Assembly (NCBI GenBank): GCA_001799195.1
Contig: MGSU01000012.1
Coordinates: forward strand, 1-21,832
Source: Deltaproteobacteria bacterium RIFOXYA12_FULL_61_11
Lineage (GTDB): Bacteria; Bdellovibrionota_F; JAHFAK01; YA12-FULL-61-11
DNA: 21,832 nt
Reading direction: 5' to 3'
Shown here: one piece after another, positions 7,722 through 14,605 of the stretch
Layout of the letters: each line of letters opens with the position of its first letter
How positions within the stretch are numbered: position 1 is the first letter of the stretch
Made by a program: the position numbers and the translations under genes
The notes under the pieces: model-generated
What the model saw: only the letters and a program-made list of their open reading frames with translations
Database searches by the model: none
What the model was told of the DNA's origin: nothing

Positions 7722-7765
7722 GTCAAGAATTTTCACGCTTCGGCGCTCCTGGTCAAGATTTTCAC
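7722..7765 (+). repeat. Two-copy direct repeat, 30-base period
   Basis: GTCAAGAATTTTCAC (7722-7736) recurs as GTCAAGATTTTCAC (7752-7765), one base shorter. The copies start exactly 30 bases apart, close to three helical turns. They sit just after the TPR gene and about 80-120 bases upstream of the next promoter, where a regulator site could lie. Confidence 0.5.
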
Positions 7766-7841
7766 AAGCGATATTCCGCGTCTCCATCCTCGATTTTATC
7801 CAATTTTCTTCGCCGTTTCATTCTGTTCTAGGAAATAATTG

Positions 7842-7870
7842 TTGACATGTTGCAACTTCGCTGATACATG
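7842..7870 (+). promoter_or_regulatory. Sigma70-type promoter for the phasin-like gene
   Basis: A perfect -35 TTGACA (7842-7847), a 17-base spacer and an extended -10 (TG-A-TACATG, 7862-7870) lie in an AT-rich island unlike its surroundings. The spacer holds the perfect 8-base palindrome GTTGCAAC (7850-7857), a possible operator. Leader length to ATG 7920 is about 45 bases. Confidence 0.55.
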
Positions 7871-7919
7871 GTGTACACTCATTCGTGAGTAGAAAGCATT
7901 TCGTCAGAGGGGGGATTTC

Positions 7920-8252
7920 ATGAACAAGGCGCGCAAAATTACGCACCTCAAGAACTTCGTTCGGCACACCACTTTCGCCACCCATGGATTGGCGAGCTTC
8001 ACCCTGGAGGAAGCCTCGCAGTTGGTACAATCCCTGGTGGACCTCGGCAAGCTGGAACCGGAACAGGGTACCAAACTGCTCGACCGGCTCTCCGATCGCC
8101 TCAACTTGGCAGGTCAGAAGCTGCGCGACCGCATCGATCAAGCCACCGTCGACCTGCTCGATCGTCTCGAGCAAACCCTGGTCGCCGAGCTCGACGACCT
8201 CGAGCAACGGCTTTGCGTCCTTGATCAACGCACAGCGGTCCACGCCGACTGA
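7920..8252 (+). CDS. Phasin-like small coiled-coil protein
   Basis: The protein is 110 residues, highly charged and helical throughout after a short basic N-terminus (MNKARKITHLKNFVRHTTFATHG). The middle reads LVQSLVDLGKLEPEQGTKLLDRL, which resembles the phasin / PhaF-type motif in which a helix is followed by G-x-L-x-x-E-x-G and a second helix. The C-terminal half (DLLDRLEQTLVAELDDLEQRL) has a clear heptad pattern with leucines in a and d positions, predicting a coiled coil. Such proteins coat polyhydroxyalkanoate granules or act as small oligomeric regulators; no PHA enzyme is present here, so the function is open. ATG 7920 follows AGGGGGG at a normal distance and a good promoter. It has no membrane segment or export signal. 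The gene is monocistronic or weakly linked to the pilin genes 90 bases downstream. Confidence 0.8.
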   Translation: MNKARKITHLKNFVRHTTFATHGLASFTLEEASQLVQSLVDLGKLEPEQGTKLLDRLSDRLNLAGQKLRDRIDQATVDLLDRLEQTLVAELDDLEQRLCVLDQRTAVHAD

Positions 8253-8293
8253 TTCTTCTTCCACACCTCCCTTTTCCTTTTCCACTTTTCAGA

Positions 8294-8311
8294 GTATCAT
8301 ACTATAGATAC
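8294..8311. repeat. Short inverted repeat upstream of the pilin gene
   Basis: GTATC-ATACTATA-GATAC has perfect 5-base arms around an AT-only-but-one loop, 30 bases before the pilin ATG. It overlaps possible -10 elements (TACTAT at 8300, TATAGA at 8303), so it could be an operator over the promoter, although no good -35 is evident. Confidence 0.35.
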
Positions 8312-8341
8312 ATTCCAGGACTACAAAACCGGAGCACGTCC

Positions 8342-10732
8342 ATGAAGACGACTCGTCCTCTCCTCCAGGGTTCAGGGTTTTCCTTGATCGAGGTGATGCT
8401 GGTCATCATCATCTCCGCGATCATCGCCATCAGCGCCGTCAAACTCTTCAACATCTACGAGAGTCGTCTCTCGACCGAGACGGTCAAGAGCGACACGTTA
8501 CGCCAGACCGCCATCGTCTCGACCCTGCTCAAGGCCGAGATCGAGCAGATGGGGGTCAACGTCCCGCGCATGCAGGTGCCGATCATTTACCCGCAGTACG
8601 TCAATCCCGCCACCATCGTCTACGGCGACTACCGCGACAACGACATCATCACCTACCTGCGCGCCGAGAAGTATCCCGGCGACACCGATCTCTTCCACAG
8701 CTACCCGCCCATCCCGGTCGACACCACGACCGACAACAACCCGCTGACCAGTCCCATCACCCTGCGGCGCTGCACCCAGAACACGGGCGTAGCCGCCTGC
8801 ACCTCTCTCGGCACCAACTTCGACCCCTACCTCACCGGGACCTACGGCGTCGAAGCCAACGATTTTCTGCTTTTGGTCACCATGGGCCAGAGCATCCTGC
8901 TCAAGGCCACCTCGGGCGTGAGCTGCGGCGACACCACCTGCACCGTGGCCGTCGATCGGCTCAACGGTACCACGAATTACTTCAGCAACGGCGGCATCTA
9001 TTTCCGCCCACTCTGGTACCAGGAATACGACTACGACACAGAAGCGTTGATCAGCTCTCCATGCAATCTCACCGCCACCGCGCTCGACTCCTTTCCCGGC
9101 TGGTCGGCGGACGAGAACAAGGCGGAATCCTACCTCTTGAAGGTCAATCTGGTGCAACTCCAGGTGAATTCGAGCAACCAGCTCGTCCGGCTGACGAGGC
9201 GTTCCGCCGTCGGCGACCTCGACACCTTCGTCCTTCTCGACGACGCCGACAGCTTCAAGGTCGAGTACGTGCTCGACCTCCCCGGCTCGTATATCGCGAA
9301 AGACAACACCGCCGGCCGACTCAAGGCCGTGGCGGGCTTCACCTCGGGCGACCTCTTCGACGACGTCTGGGTAAAACCCAACTGGAAGAACTGGAACACG
9401 GTCTACGACCAGTACAACGAAGGCCCGAGTCAAGCAAGCTGCAGCAATCTCAGCGGGTTCGGCGGCACCTACACCGCCTATCCCTACCAGAATCCCTTCT
9501 GCCGCCCGGGCGGTACGGTCGCCGGCAATACCCAGTGCCGCTCGGCCTTCGTCAAGCAGGTGTACTTCCGCTTCGCCAACGAGGCCCTGGTCGCGGGCAC
9601 CGAAGAACGCCAACTCCGCGTCGGCGCCGACCCGGCGGCCATGAAGACCCAGACCGGGGTGCAGCTCCCCTCCTCCCTGGTCCTGGCCCTGAGCTTCAAC
9701 GACCCCACGCAGACCAAACCCGACCAGTACTCCATCTACAACGCCTCGGCCCAGAATACCATCGACCCCGGCACCTTCTACAAGTCGGCCACGCCCCTCT
9801 CCAACGCGCTGACCTCTGGCGGGCTCAAATCCGCTGGGTCGGCCGCCACCTATGCCACCATGATCAACAGCGGCTTGGTTTTCCAACCGAGCACTGATTC
9901 TGACCGTACCGGCATGCAGATCGAACGCGAAATGACCTTCTCTGCTTGGGTCAAGGTCGATGAACTGGAAAATTATTGCATAGGTGAAGCCAATCCGTAT
10001 GCCAACGTCTCTTGTAGCGGCCATGTCAATCCAGAGGCACCCCTCCACCCAAGCGATGTCACAGTCGATGACGCGAAGCCTCTCTGGCTACCCGTCGGCG
10101 ATGATTCAGGGGATGGCGGAGTACTCATGATCGCCCGGCAAACCAGCACCAACGCGGGTTATGAACTTTTCGCACGCGGCTCCAATTTCAGCGACTCCTA
10201 CCTTGATCCTGTCCCCGACGAGCCAGGAAAACAGCCCACACGTGGTTCCATCTATTTCCGCATGAACGAAACGATGAGCCTCAACCAAATCAGCATGATC
10301 TCCCTCACCGATCCATCCAATGACAAATTCCCCGATGGCTGGGCTAACATCACAATCGTGGCCAAGGCAGATCCGGGTGGCGGCAGCACTCAGGTCAACT
10401 GGACGGTCCGCAATCGTAACTGGACCCCAACTCACACCAAGACCGAGATCCTAACCGGCACGATGCTCGCCGCATCGACGTCATCACCACTGTACATCGG
10501 TACGCACAATAACAGCACGCATGGTTTCCCCGGCGACATCCCAGAAAAATATACCCTGCGCGTGCCCACGGACGAGGTCAAACTGTACAAGGAAGAGCGG
10601 CTCGACGCCCAGCAGAAGCAGGACGCCCTGCAGTTCGACTACTCGCTCAAGAACGACGTGCCGCCCTTCTACGCCGTGTTCGCCGACGACCTCGACGACG
10701 GGTTCATGCTGATGCGGCGCGAGGATCAATGA
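8342..10732 (+). CDS. Giant PilW-like minor pilin with LamG-like C-terminal domain
   Basis: The protein is 796 residues, against roughly 200-400 for ordinary PilW-type minor pilins. It has a 12-residue basic leader ending in glycine, then the prepilin peptidase site and class III helix GFSLIEVMLVIIISAIIAI with Glu at mature position 5. The helix continues through KLFNIYESRLSTETVKSD. Residues ~75-440 form a PilW-like globular region with several cysteine pairs. From ~440 (SLVLALSFND) to ~757 (LRVPTDEVKLYKEERL) the pattern is LamG/concanavalin-like: a beta strand, FSAWVKVDEL, GGVLMIARQ, GYELFARG, WANITIVAKAD and PLYIGTHNN. Such domains bind glycans or proteins, so this may be a tip adhesin of a type IV pilus or pseudopilus. 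The start has GGAG eight bases upstream. The gene is followed four bases later by a PilX-like gene. Base composition drops inside the LamG part. Core pilus genes are not in the window. Confidence 0.9.
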   Translation: MKTTRPLLQGSGFSLIEVMLVIIISAIIAISAVKLFNIYESRLSTETVKSDTLRQTAIVSTLLKAEIEQMGVNVPRMQVPIIYPQYVNPATIVYGDYRDNDIITYLRAEKYPGDTDLFHSYPPIPVDTTTDNNPLTSPITLRRCTQNTGVAACTSLGTNFDPYLTGTYGVEANDFLLLVTMGQSILLKATSGVSCGDTTCTVAVDRLNGTTNYFSNGGIYFRPLWYQEYDYDTEALISSPCNLTATALDSFPGWSADENKAESYLLKVNLVQLQVNSSNQLVRLTRRSAVGDLDTFVLLDDADSFKVEYVLDLPGSYIAKDNTAGRLKAVAGFTSGDLFDDVWVKPNWKNWNTVYDQYNEGPSQASCSNLSGFGGTYTAYPYQNPFCRPGGTVAGNTQCRSAFVKQVYFRFANEALVAGTEERQLRVGADPAAMKTQTGVQLPSSLVLALSFNDPTQTKPDQYSIYNASAQNTIDPGTFYKSATPLSNALTSGGLKSAGSAATYATMINSGLVFQPSTDSDRTGMQIEREMTFSAWVKVDELENYCIGEANPYANVSCSGHVNPEAPLHPSDVTVDDAKPLWLPVGDDSGDGGVLMIARQTSTNAGYELFARGSNFSDSYLDPVPDEPGKQPTRGSIYFRMNETMSLNQISMISLTDPSNDKFPDGWANITIVAKADPGGGSTQVNWTVRNRNWTPTHTKTEILTGTMLAASTSSPLYIGTHNNSTHGFPGDIPEKYTLRVPTDEVKLYKEERLDAQQKQDALQFDYSLKNDVPPFYAVFADDLDDGFMLMRREDQ
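9672..10610 (+). other. LamG-like domain and low-GC segment of the pilin gene
   Basis: This is the coding segment for the LamG-like domain (about residues 444-757). Within it, roughly 9880-10560 is poorer in GC: I counted 27/60 G+C for 9961-10020 and 32/60 for 10141-10200, against 41/60 for 9181-9240 in the same gene. Codons such as AAT, GAT and TCT are commoner there. Composition returns to normal from about 10561. This suggests a domain of separate origin or one that is exchanged. Confidence 0.6.
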
Positions 10733-10736
10733 CCCC

Positions 10737-11591
10737 ATGAAGAGAACGGCTATGACGACCCTGTTCGTGCGAAGTGCCCGCGCCGGCGAGCGAGGCGCAA
10801 CCCTCGTCGCGGTGCTGATCATCCTGATGGTGCTGACCCTCTTGGCCACCTCGGTCTTCGTGACCTCCTCGACCACCTCCAAGGTGATCAAGCAACACTC
10901 GGTCGATGCCGAGGTGAAGGAGCTGCTCAGGAAAGAGCTGAACAAGTTCGTGCTCTACCTGCAGGCCCGCTACCTCGACCCCAACGGCGTCGAAGACTGC
11001 TCTACGGCCGACCCCAGACACAGCAACTGCATCCCCTTCATGGACGAGGTCTCCTTCCTCGGCCTGCTCGATGGCGGCTGCGCTACGACGAATACGAACG
11101 ACCAGTGCATGCCCGCCTCCGGTGCCGAGAACAAGGCGGTCAACCTCGCCCTCGCTGCCAATACCACCCGCCGGGCGTGGATAGCCGCGAACTTGGGTAC
11201 CGAATGCTTCCTGAACGATGATCCCTCCGGTGCCGCTGGTACTGCCTGCGGGCACCCGGCCTTCTCGTACTGGGTCAAGCGACCGGTGCTCTATCCCAAC
11301 GACGCCCAGATCGCAACCTGGACGACCTATGCGGCCAAGGCGGACAACGACAACAACGTGGTCATGGCCTTCTCGCTGCGCATCTACCTGCTCGACGAGG
11401 AGACCGACGCCTCTATCAACGGCATCGAGGGGATCCTGGCCATCCATCTGAAGTGTTCCTACAACTGCAAAGCCGATGGTGCGAATCCGCTTCTTCACCG
11501 CGGTTACTGGAACACGGCCCGTAACGACAAGTTCTACCTGGCCGCGCAGCGCTACCTGTCCAGCAAGAAGAAGCTCGAAGCCCTGGAATAG
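10737..11591 (+). CDS. PilX-like pilus assembly protein
   Basis: The protein is 284 residues. The N-terminus has a basic leader with ERG before a long hydrophobic helix, GATLVAVLIILMVLTLLATSVF, the pattern of PilX N-terminal domains (type IV pilus minor pilin). As in PilX, and unlike major pilins, mature position 5 is not glutamate. The C-terminal ~230 residues are globular with about seven cysteines (LDGGCATTNTNDQCMPAS, LHLKCSYNCKAD-like region) that may form disulphides in the periplasm. The gene starts four bases after the PilW-like stop, so the two are surely one operon. Two starts are possible: ATG 10737 and ATG 10752. The second has AGAG closer to a normal spacing, but both keep the leader. 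PilX-type proteins help prime and stabilise pili; pairing with a LamG-bearing PilW suggests a shared tip complex. Confidence 0.85.
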   Translation: MKRTAMTTLFVRSARAGERGATLVAVLIILMVLTLLATSVFVTSSTTSKVIKQHSVDAEVKELLRKELNKFVLYLQARYLDPNGVEDCSTADPRHSNCIPFMDEVSFLGLLDGGCATTNTNDQCMPASGAENKAVNLALAANTTRRAWIAANLGTECFLNDDPSGAAGTACGHPAFSYWVKRPVLYPNDAQIATWTTYAAKADNDNNVVMAFSLRIYLLDEETDASINGIEGILAIHLKCSYNCKADGANPLLHRGYWNTARNDKFYLAAQRYLSSKKKLEALE

Positions 11592-11633
11592 CGCGAGACC
11601 GGGACCCAGGTCGTACTCCACCTCATCCCCTGG

Positions 11634-11658
11634 CCCCTTCTCCCGCGGGGAGAAGGGG
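11634..11658. repeat. REP-like hairpin between convergent genes
   Basis: CCCCTTCTCCC-GCG-GGGAGAAGGGG is a perfect 25-base hairpin with 11-base arms and a 3-base loop, in the 117-base gap between the convergent PilX-like and Kazal genes. It is preceded by a CCTCATCCCCTGG stretch. The form resembles the dispersed palindromes common in GC-rich bacterial chromosomes. It could work as a bidirectional terminator, although neither side has a T tract. Confidence 0.7.
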
Positions 11659-11708
11659 AAGAAGACGTCACGATCCTGCTTTGCTGCGGACGAGGGAGGT
11701 TCGCTAGT

Positions 11709-12629
11709 TCAGAAAGCGTCGGGGCAGGCGCCCTCGGCGGCAAGGGTTACGCCCGCGCAGGAGGCCTCGCAGGCATTGTTATACGTCTCGCCGTCCGTGC
11801 CGCAGACCGGCTCGTAGGTATCCGAGCAGAGACAGATGGGCGGTTCGCACTCGCCGCGGTAGGCGATCGTCTCGCCCGCGCACCCCGCACCGCACTCGTT
11901 GCCGTAGGTTTGTCCGTTCTCGCCGCACACCGGATCCCACAGTTCGGGGCAGAAGCAGCCCACCGGTAAGCGCGGTGGCCGTTCGAAACGCACCGAAGCC
12001 AGCCGGAAGCCATACATCCAGTTGAACCAGCGGACGAAGAGGCTGCGCGGCGCGAAGACCAACTCGAGCGAGGGGACCTCGAAACGGGTCTCGAAGGAGC
12101 CGAGATCTCCGCTGTAGGTGGCCAGAACCAGGCCCTCGGGGGTGAGCACTGCCAACTCGTCCAGAGCGGGGAACGTGCTGAAACGGTCGAACGTCAGGAC
12201 GATCGCCGTGGTCCCGGCCGGTGCCACGATCGAGGCTTCCACCGTCTGCAAGGTATAAGGATGGGCGCTCTCGACCGGTCCGTTCTCCCCCGGAGCCCGT
12301 TCGGCGCAAGAAGCGCCTCGGAGGGCATCGTCGAGGCAGGCCTTACACCCGGCGCTGAAGAGCTGCTCGCAGCTCGAGCCCTCGGGAAGGCACTGTCCGC
12401 GATAGGCCTCTCCGACCCCGCCGCAATCGAGCATGCAGCCATTGCTGTAGGTCTGGCCGTCCAACCCGCAGACCGGGTCATAGAGCATGGTACAGAAGCA
12501 GCCGAAGTCCTCGGCATACTGGGCTTTGTTCCAGGGGGTCTCGGCCGGTTCGCCGCATCCGACGAACAGCACTATCATTATGAAACTGCTAGACGAGAAG
12601 AACCAACGCATCGCCACCAACCTCCCCAT
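11709..12629 (-). CDS. Kazal / CUB-like / Kazal / Kazal surface lipoprotein
   Basis: The protein is 306 residues with a hydrophobic signal ending in the lipobox LFVGC (Cys25), so it should be lipid-anchored. Domains in order: Kazal 1 at ~44-80 (DPVCGLDGQTYSNGC core); a short cysteine-rich link (87-108); a ~90-residue beta domain at ~125-216 with CUB-like spacing (APAGTTAIVLTFDRF, then LDELAVLTPEG, SFETRFEVPSLELVF, YGFRLASVRF); Kazal 2 at ~225-261 (DPVCGENGQTYGNEC); and Kazal 3 at ~266-302 (EPVCGTDGETYNNAC). Kazal domains bind and inhibit serine proteases, though many bacterial ones are structural. Two starts are possible: ATG 12629, with TGAGG upstream, and ATG 12611, with GGGAGG nine bases upstream; both keep the signal peptide. 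It is convergent with the pilin operon. The CUB call is inference; the Kazal calls are firm. Confidence 0.88.
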   Translation of the reverse strand: MGRLVAMRWFFSSSSFIMIVLFVGCGEPAETPWNKAQYAEDFGCFCTMLYDPVCGLDGQTYSNGCMLDCGGVGEAYRGQCLPEGSSCEQLFSAGCKACLDDALRGASCAERAPGENGPVESAHPYTLQTVEASIVAPAGTTAIVLTFDRFSTFPALDELAVLTPEGLVLATYSGDLGSFETRFEVPSLELVFAPRSLFVRWFNWMYGFRLASVRFERPPRLPVGCFCPELWDPVCGENGQTYGNECGAGCAGETIAYRGECEPPICLCSDTYEPVCGTDGETYNNACEASCAGVTLAAEGACPDAF

Positions 12630-12706
12630 GAGTCCTCAGTGCCCGTTTAACACGCTGCATCGGAAAAGGCAAGCACCATGGCGCACCGCGCACCACTCAG
12701 CGCCTG

Positions 12707-12850
12707 TCAGCGGGGGAGCAGGAAATCGAACCAGCCCAGGTCCAGCCATTCGCTGAGAAGGCCGGCGAAGAGCACCAGCACGTAGAAGACCAGGAAAGCA
12801 TCGACCCAACGTTCTCGATCAAATCGGGGGAACCACCTTCGCAGCGTCAT
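12707..12850 (-). CDS. Possible small single-span membrane protein
   Basis: This is a frame of 47 residues from ATG 12850-12848. GAGAGG lies six bases before this ATG, and another ATG stands two codons upstream. The peptide starts MTLRRWFPRFDRERW and continues with one strong membrane span (AFLVFYVLVLFAGLL), ending SEWLDLGWFDFLLPR. Basic residues before the span predict an N-in orientation. The same frame stays open up to 13030, where its ATG overlaps the rplC start in a CATG, but that distal start has no ribosome site and lies across the rplC promoter region. I therefore prefer the short form. I recognise no family. It may be real or a chance frame, and the evidence is only the span, the ribosome site and the lack of another gene in this ~400-base gap (12630-13028). 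Confidence 0.35.
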   Translation of the reverse strand: MTLRRWFPRFDRERWVDAFLVFYVLVLFAGLLSEWLDLGWFDFLLPR

Positions 12851-12925
12851 TGTCATCCTCTCGAGTTCCTCGGCCGACTTCGGGGGAAAGTCGACACGGT
12901 GTGGTACGACCCTATGAAAAAGGAC

Positions 12926-12954
12926 TTGCAAGATCAACCGAAACCCAGTATGTA
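12926..12954 (+). promoter_or_regulatory. Candidate promoter for rplC
   Basis: TTGCAA (12926-12931), a 17-base spacer and TATGTA (12949-12954) stand about 75 bases before the rplC ATG. The hexamers are only fair matches. A promoter is needed here because no ribosomal gene precedes rplC, and the neighbour to the left is on the other strand. Confidence 0.35.
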
Positions 12955-13028
12955 GGTGTGCTTTCCGGAAGAGGTCCACCCGAAGCCGGAACAGCCACGT
13001 TACCGGCAGCAGCCGCAGGAGATCGGCC

Positions 13029-13673
13029 ATGAAAGGTAAGGGTTTGTTGGGAAAGAAACTTGGCATGACCCAAGTGTATGATGACAACGGAGCGATGCTA
13101 CCGGTCACCGTGGTCCAGCTCGGTCCATGCACCGTCACCCAGGTCAAGACCGTCGCCAACGACGGCTACAGCGCCATCCAGCTCGGCTTCGAGGAGCGCA
13201 AGGTGAAATCCGTCACCAGACCCTTCGCCGGGCACTTCAAGAAACACGGGCTCAATCCCATGCGTTTCGTCCGCGAATTGCGCATCCCGACCGAGGACGA
13301 GGGCGCCTACGAGCCGAAGAAACAGCTCAAGGTCACCGACCTCTTCCACGAGAACGACATGGTCGACGTCATCGGGACCTCGATTGGCAAGGGATACGCC
13401 GGCGTCATGAAGCGGCACAACTTCAACGGCGCTCCGGCCTCTCACGGCGCCCACGAATTTCACCGTCACGGCGGCACCATCGGCTGCCGCACCACCCCGG
13501 GCCGCACCTGGAAGGGCCGGCGCATGGCCGGCCAACTCGGCAACGAGAGGGTCACGACCTTGAACCTGCGCGTGGTCAAGATCCTCGAGAAGGACAATCT
13601 AATCTTGATCCGCGGTTCGATCCCCGGTCCCACCAACGGCTATGTCGTCGTCCGCGCCGCGGTGAAGGGTTAA
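13029..13673 (+). CDS. rplC: 50S ribosomal protein L3
   Basis: The protein is 214 residues, full length for L3. It begins MKGKGLLGKKLGMTQVYDDN, the invariant N-terminus, and carries the conserved ribosome-core loop at ~138-171 (SHGAHEFHRHGGTIG, then GRTWKGRRMAGQLGNERVT) and the C-terminal strand LILIRGSIPGPTNGYVVVR. L3 binds 23S rRNA near the peptidyl-transferase centre and starts assembly of the large subunit. At the position of the E. coli glutamine methylated by PrmB (GQNQTPG) this protein has GCRTTPG, so that target is absent. AGGAG seven bases before ATG 13029 is a good ribosome site. The context is odd: L3 normally sits between rpsJ and rplD in the S10 operon, but here a lipoprotein gene lies upstream and a membrane protease 12 bases downstream. 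It looks intact and under selection. Confidence 0.97.
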   Translation: MKGKGLLGKKLGMTQVYDDNGAMLPVTVVQLGPCTVTQVKTVANDGYSAIQLGFEERKVKSVTRPFAGHFKKHGLNPMRFVRELRIPTEDEGAYEPKKQLKVTDLFHENDMVDVIGTSIGKGYAGVMKRHNFNGAPASHGAHEFHRHGGTIGCRTTPGRTWKGRRMAGQLGNERVTTLNLRVVKILEKDNLILIRGSIPGPTNGYVVVRAAVKG

Positions 13674-13685
13674 AAAGCCGAGGAC

Positions 13686-14519
13686 GTGAAGACCTACCTC
13701 CTGCCCCTCTTCCTCTTCCTTGCAACCTTCGTCTCCATGACCTTCTTCACGTACATGCCCCTTGCCGATGGTTTCTTGTACGCCTCGACGCTGATGGGGA
13801 TTCTGGTGGCCCACGAATTGGGGCACTACCTGATGTGCCGCAGATACCACGTCCCGGCCTCCCTCCCGTTGTTCCTCCCCGCACCGAAGACCCTCTTCGG
13901 GACCCTCGGCGCGATCATTCGGATGGACCCGAACGTCCCGGATCGCCGCGTCCTCTTTGACATCGCCGTGGCAGGACCCTTGGCCGGGGCGGTGCTGGCC
14001 ATTCCCGCCCTGCTCTTCGGTCTCACGGTCTCCACCGTGGTACAGGTCCCCGAAAAAGCAAGCACCTTTGGGGATTCCCTGCTCATCGCGGGCTTGGTTC
14101 ACCTGGTCTTCGGCGCATTGCCCCCCGGCTATGACGTGCTCCTGCACCCGGTCGCCTTCGCCGGCTGGGTCGGCCTCTTCGTAACCTCGCTCAACCTTAT
14201 GCCGATCAGCCAACTCGACGGCGGACACGTCCTCTACGCCCTCGCCCCCCGGCGTGCGGCCACCCTGTACCGCCTGGCCCTGCTCTCCCTGGTTATCCTC
14301 TGCTTCGCGGTCAACCCCGGCTTCCTGCTCCTGGCCCTGCTCCTGGTGCTCTTCCGACTGCAGCACCCTCCGACCAGGAACGACCTCCTCGGCCTCGACC
14401 GCACCCGCCTCGTCGTCGCCGCCCTGGTCGGCGTCCTCTTCGTCCTGACCTTCATCCCCAACCCGGTGCAACTCGGCGCAAGCCCCCTGCAGGACCTCCT
14501 CGACCTGCTCGCCCCGTGA
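13686..14519 (+). CDS. Site-2 protease, M50 family, EGY-like
   Basis: The protein is 277 residues with about seven or eight membrane spans. The zinc motif is HELGH (43-47, in ILVAHELGHYLMCRRYH), and the third ligand is D178 in the SLNLMPISQLDGGH segment (N170, P173, D178, H181). Between them lies GTLGAIIRM followed by PDRRVLFDIAVAGPLAG, the form seen in plant EGY and related bacterial site-2 proteases rather than in RseP; there is no PDZ domain. Such enzymes cut transmembrane helices inside the membrane, often to free a regulator. The start is GTG 13686, with GAGGA directly before it, 12 bases after the rplC stop, so it is probably translated from the rplC transcript. The first ATG would be at residue 18 and would remove part of the first span. 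No substrate is identifiable nearby. Confidence 0.88.
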   Translation: MKTYLLPLFLFLATFVSMTFFTYMPLADGFLYASTLMGILVAHELGHYLMCRRYHVPASLPLFLPAPKTLFGTLGAIIRMDPNVPDRRVLFDIAVAGPLAGAVLAIPALLFGLTVSTVVQVPEKASTFGDSLLIAGLVHLVFGALPPGYDVLLHPVAFAGWVGLFVTSLNLMPISQLDGGHVLYALAPRRAATLYRLALLSLVILCFAVNPGFLLLALLLVLFRLQHPPTRNDLLGLDRTRLVVAALVGVLFVLTFIPNPVQLGASPLQDLLDLLAP

Positions 14520-14605
14520 GTAGGGTATCGCCCCTGAGCCGCTTGACCTCCTCCTCGCTTTCGTTTACTCGAAACCTTGAAATAGCCACCCTTAAGAGGT
14601 TGCAC

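Noticed and set aside
8498-10048. A 516-residue open frame on the minus strand inside the pilin gene
   Set aside because: Antisense shadow of the PilW-like gene; rich in Gly, Val and Glu with no recognisable motif and no ribosome site.
13612-13630. T-arm-like GCGGTTCGATCCCCGG
   Set aside because: It lies inside rplC and encodes the conserved RGSIPGP segment; no cloverleaf can be drawn around it.
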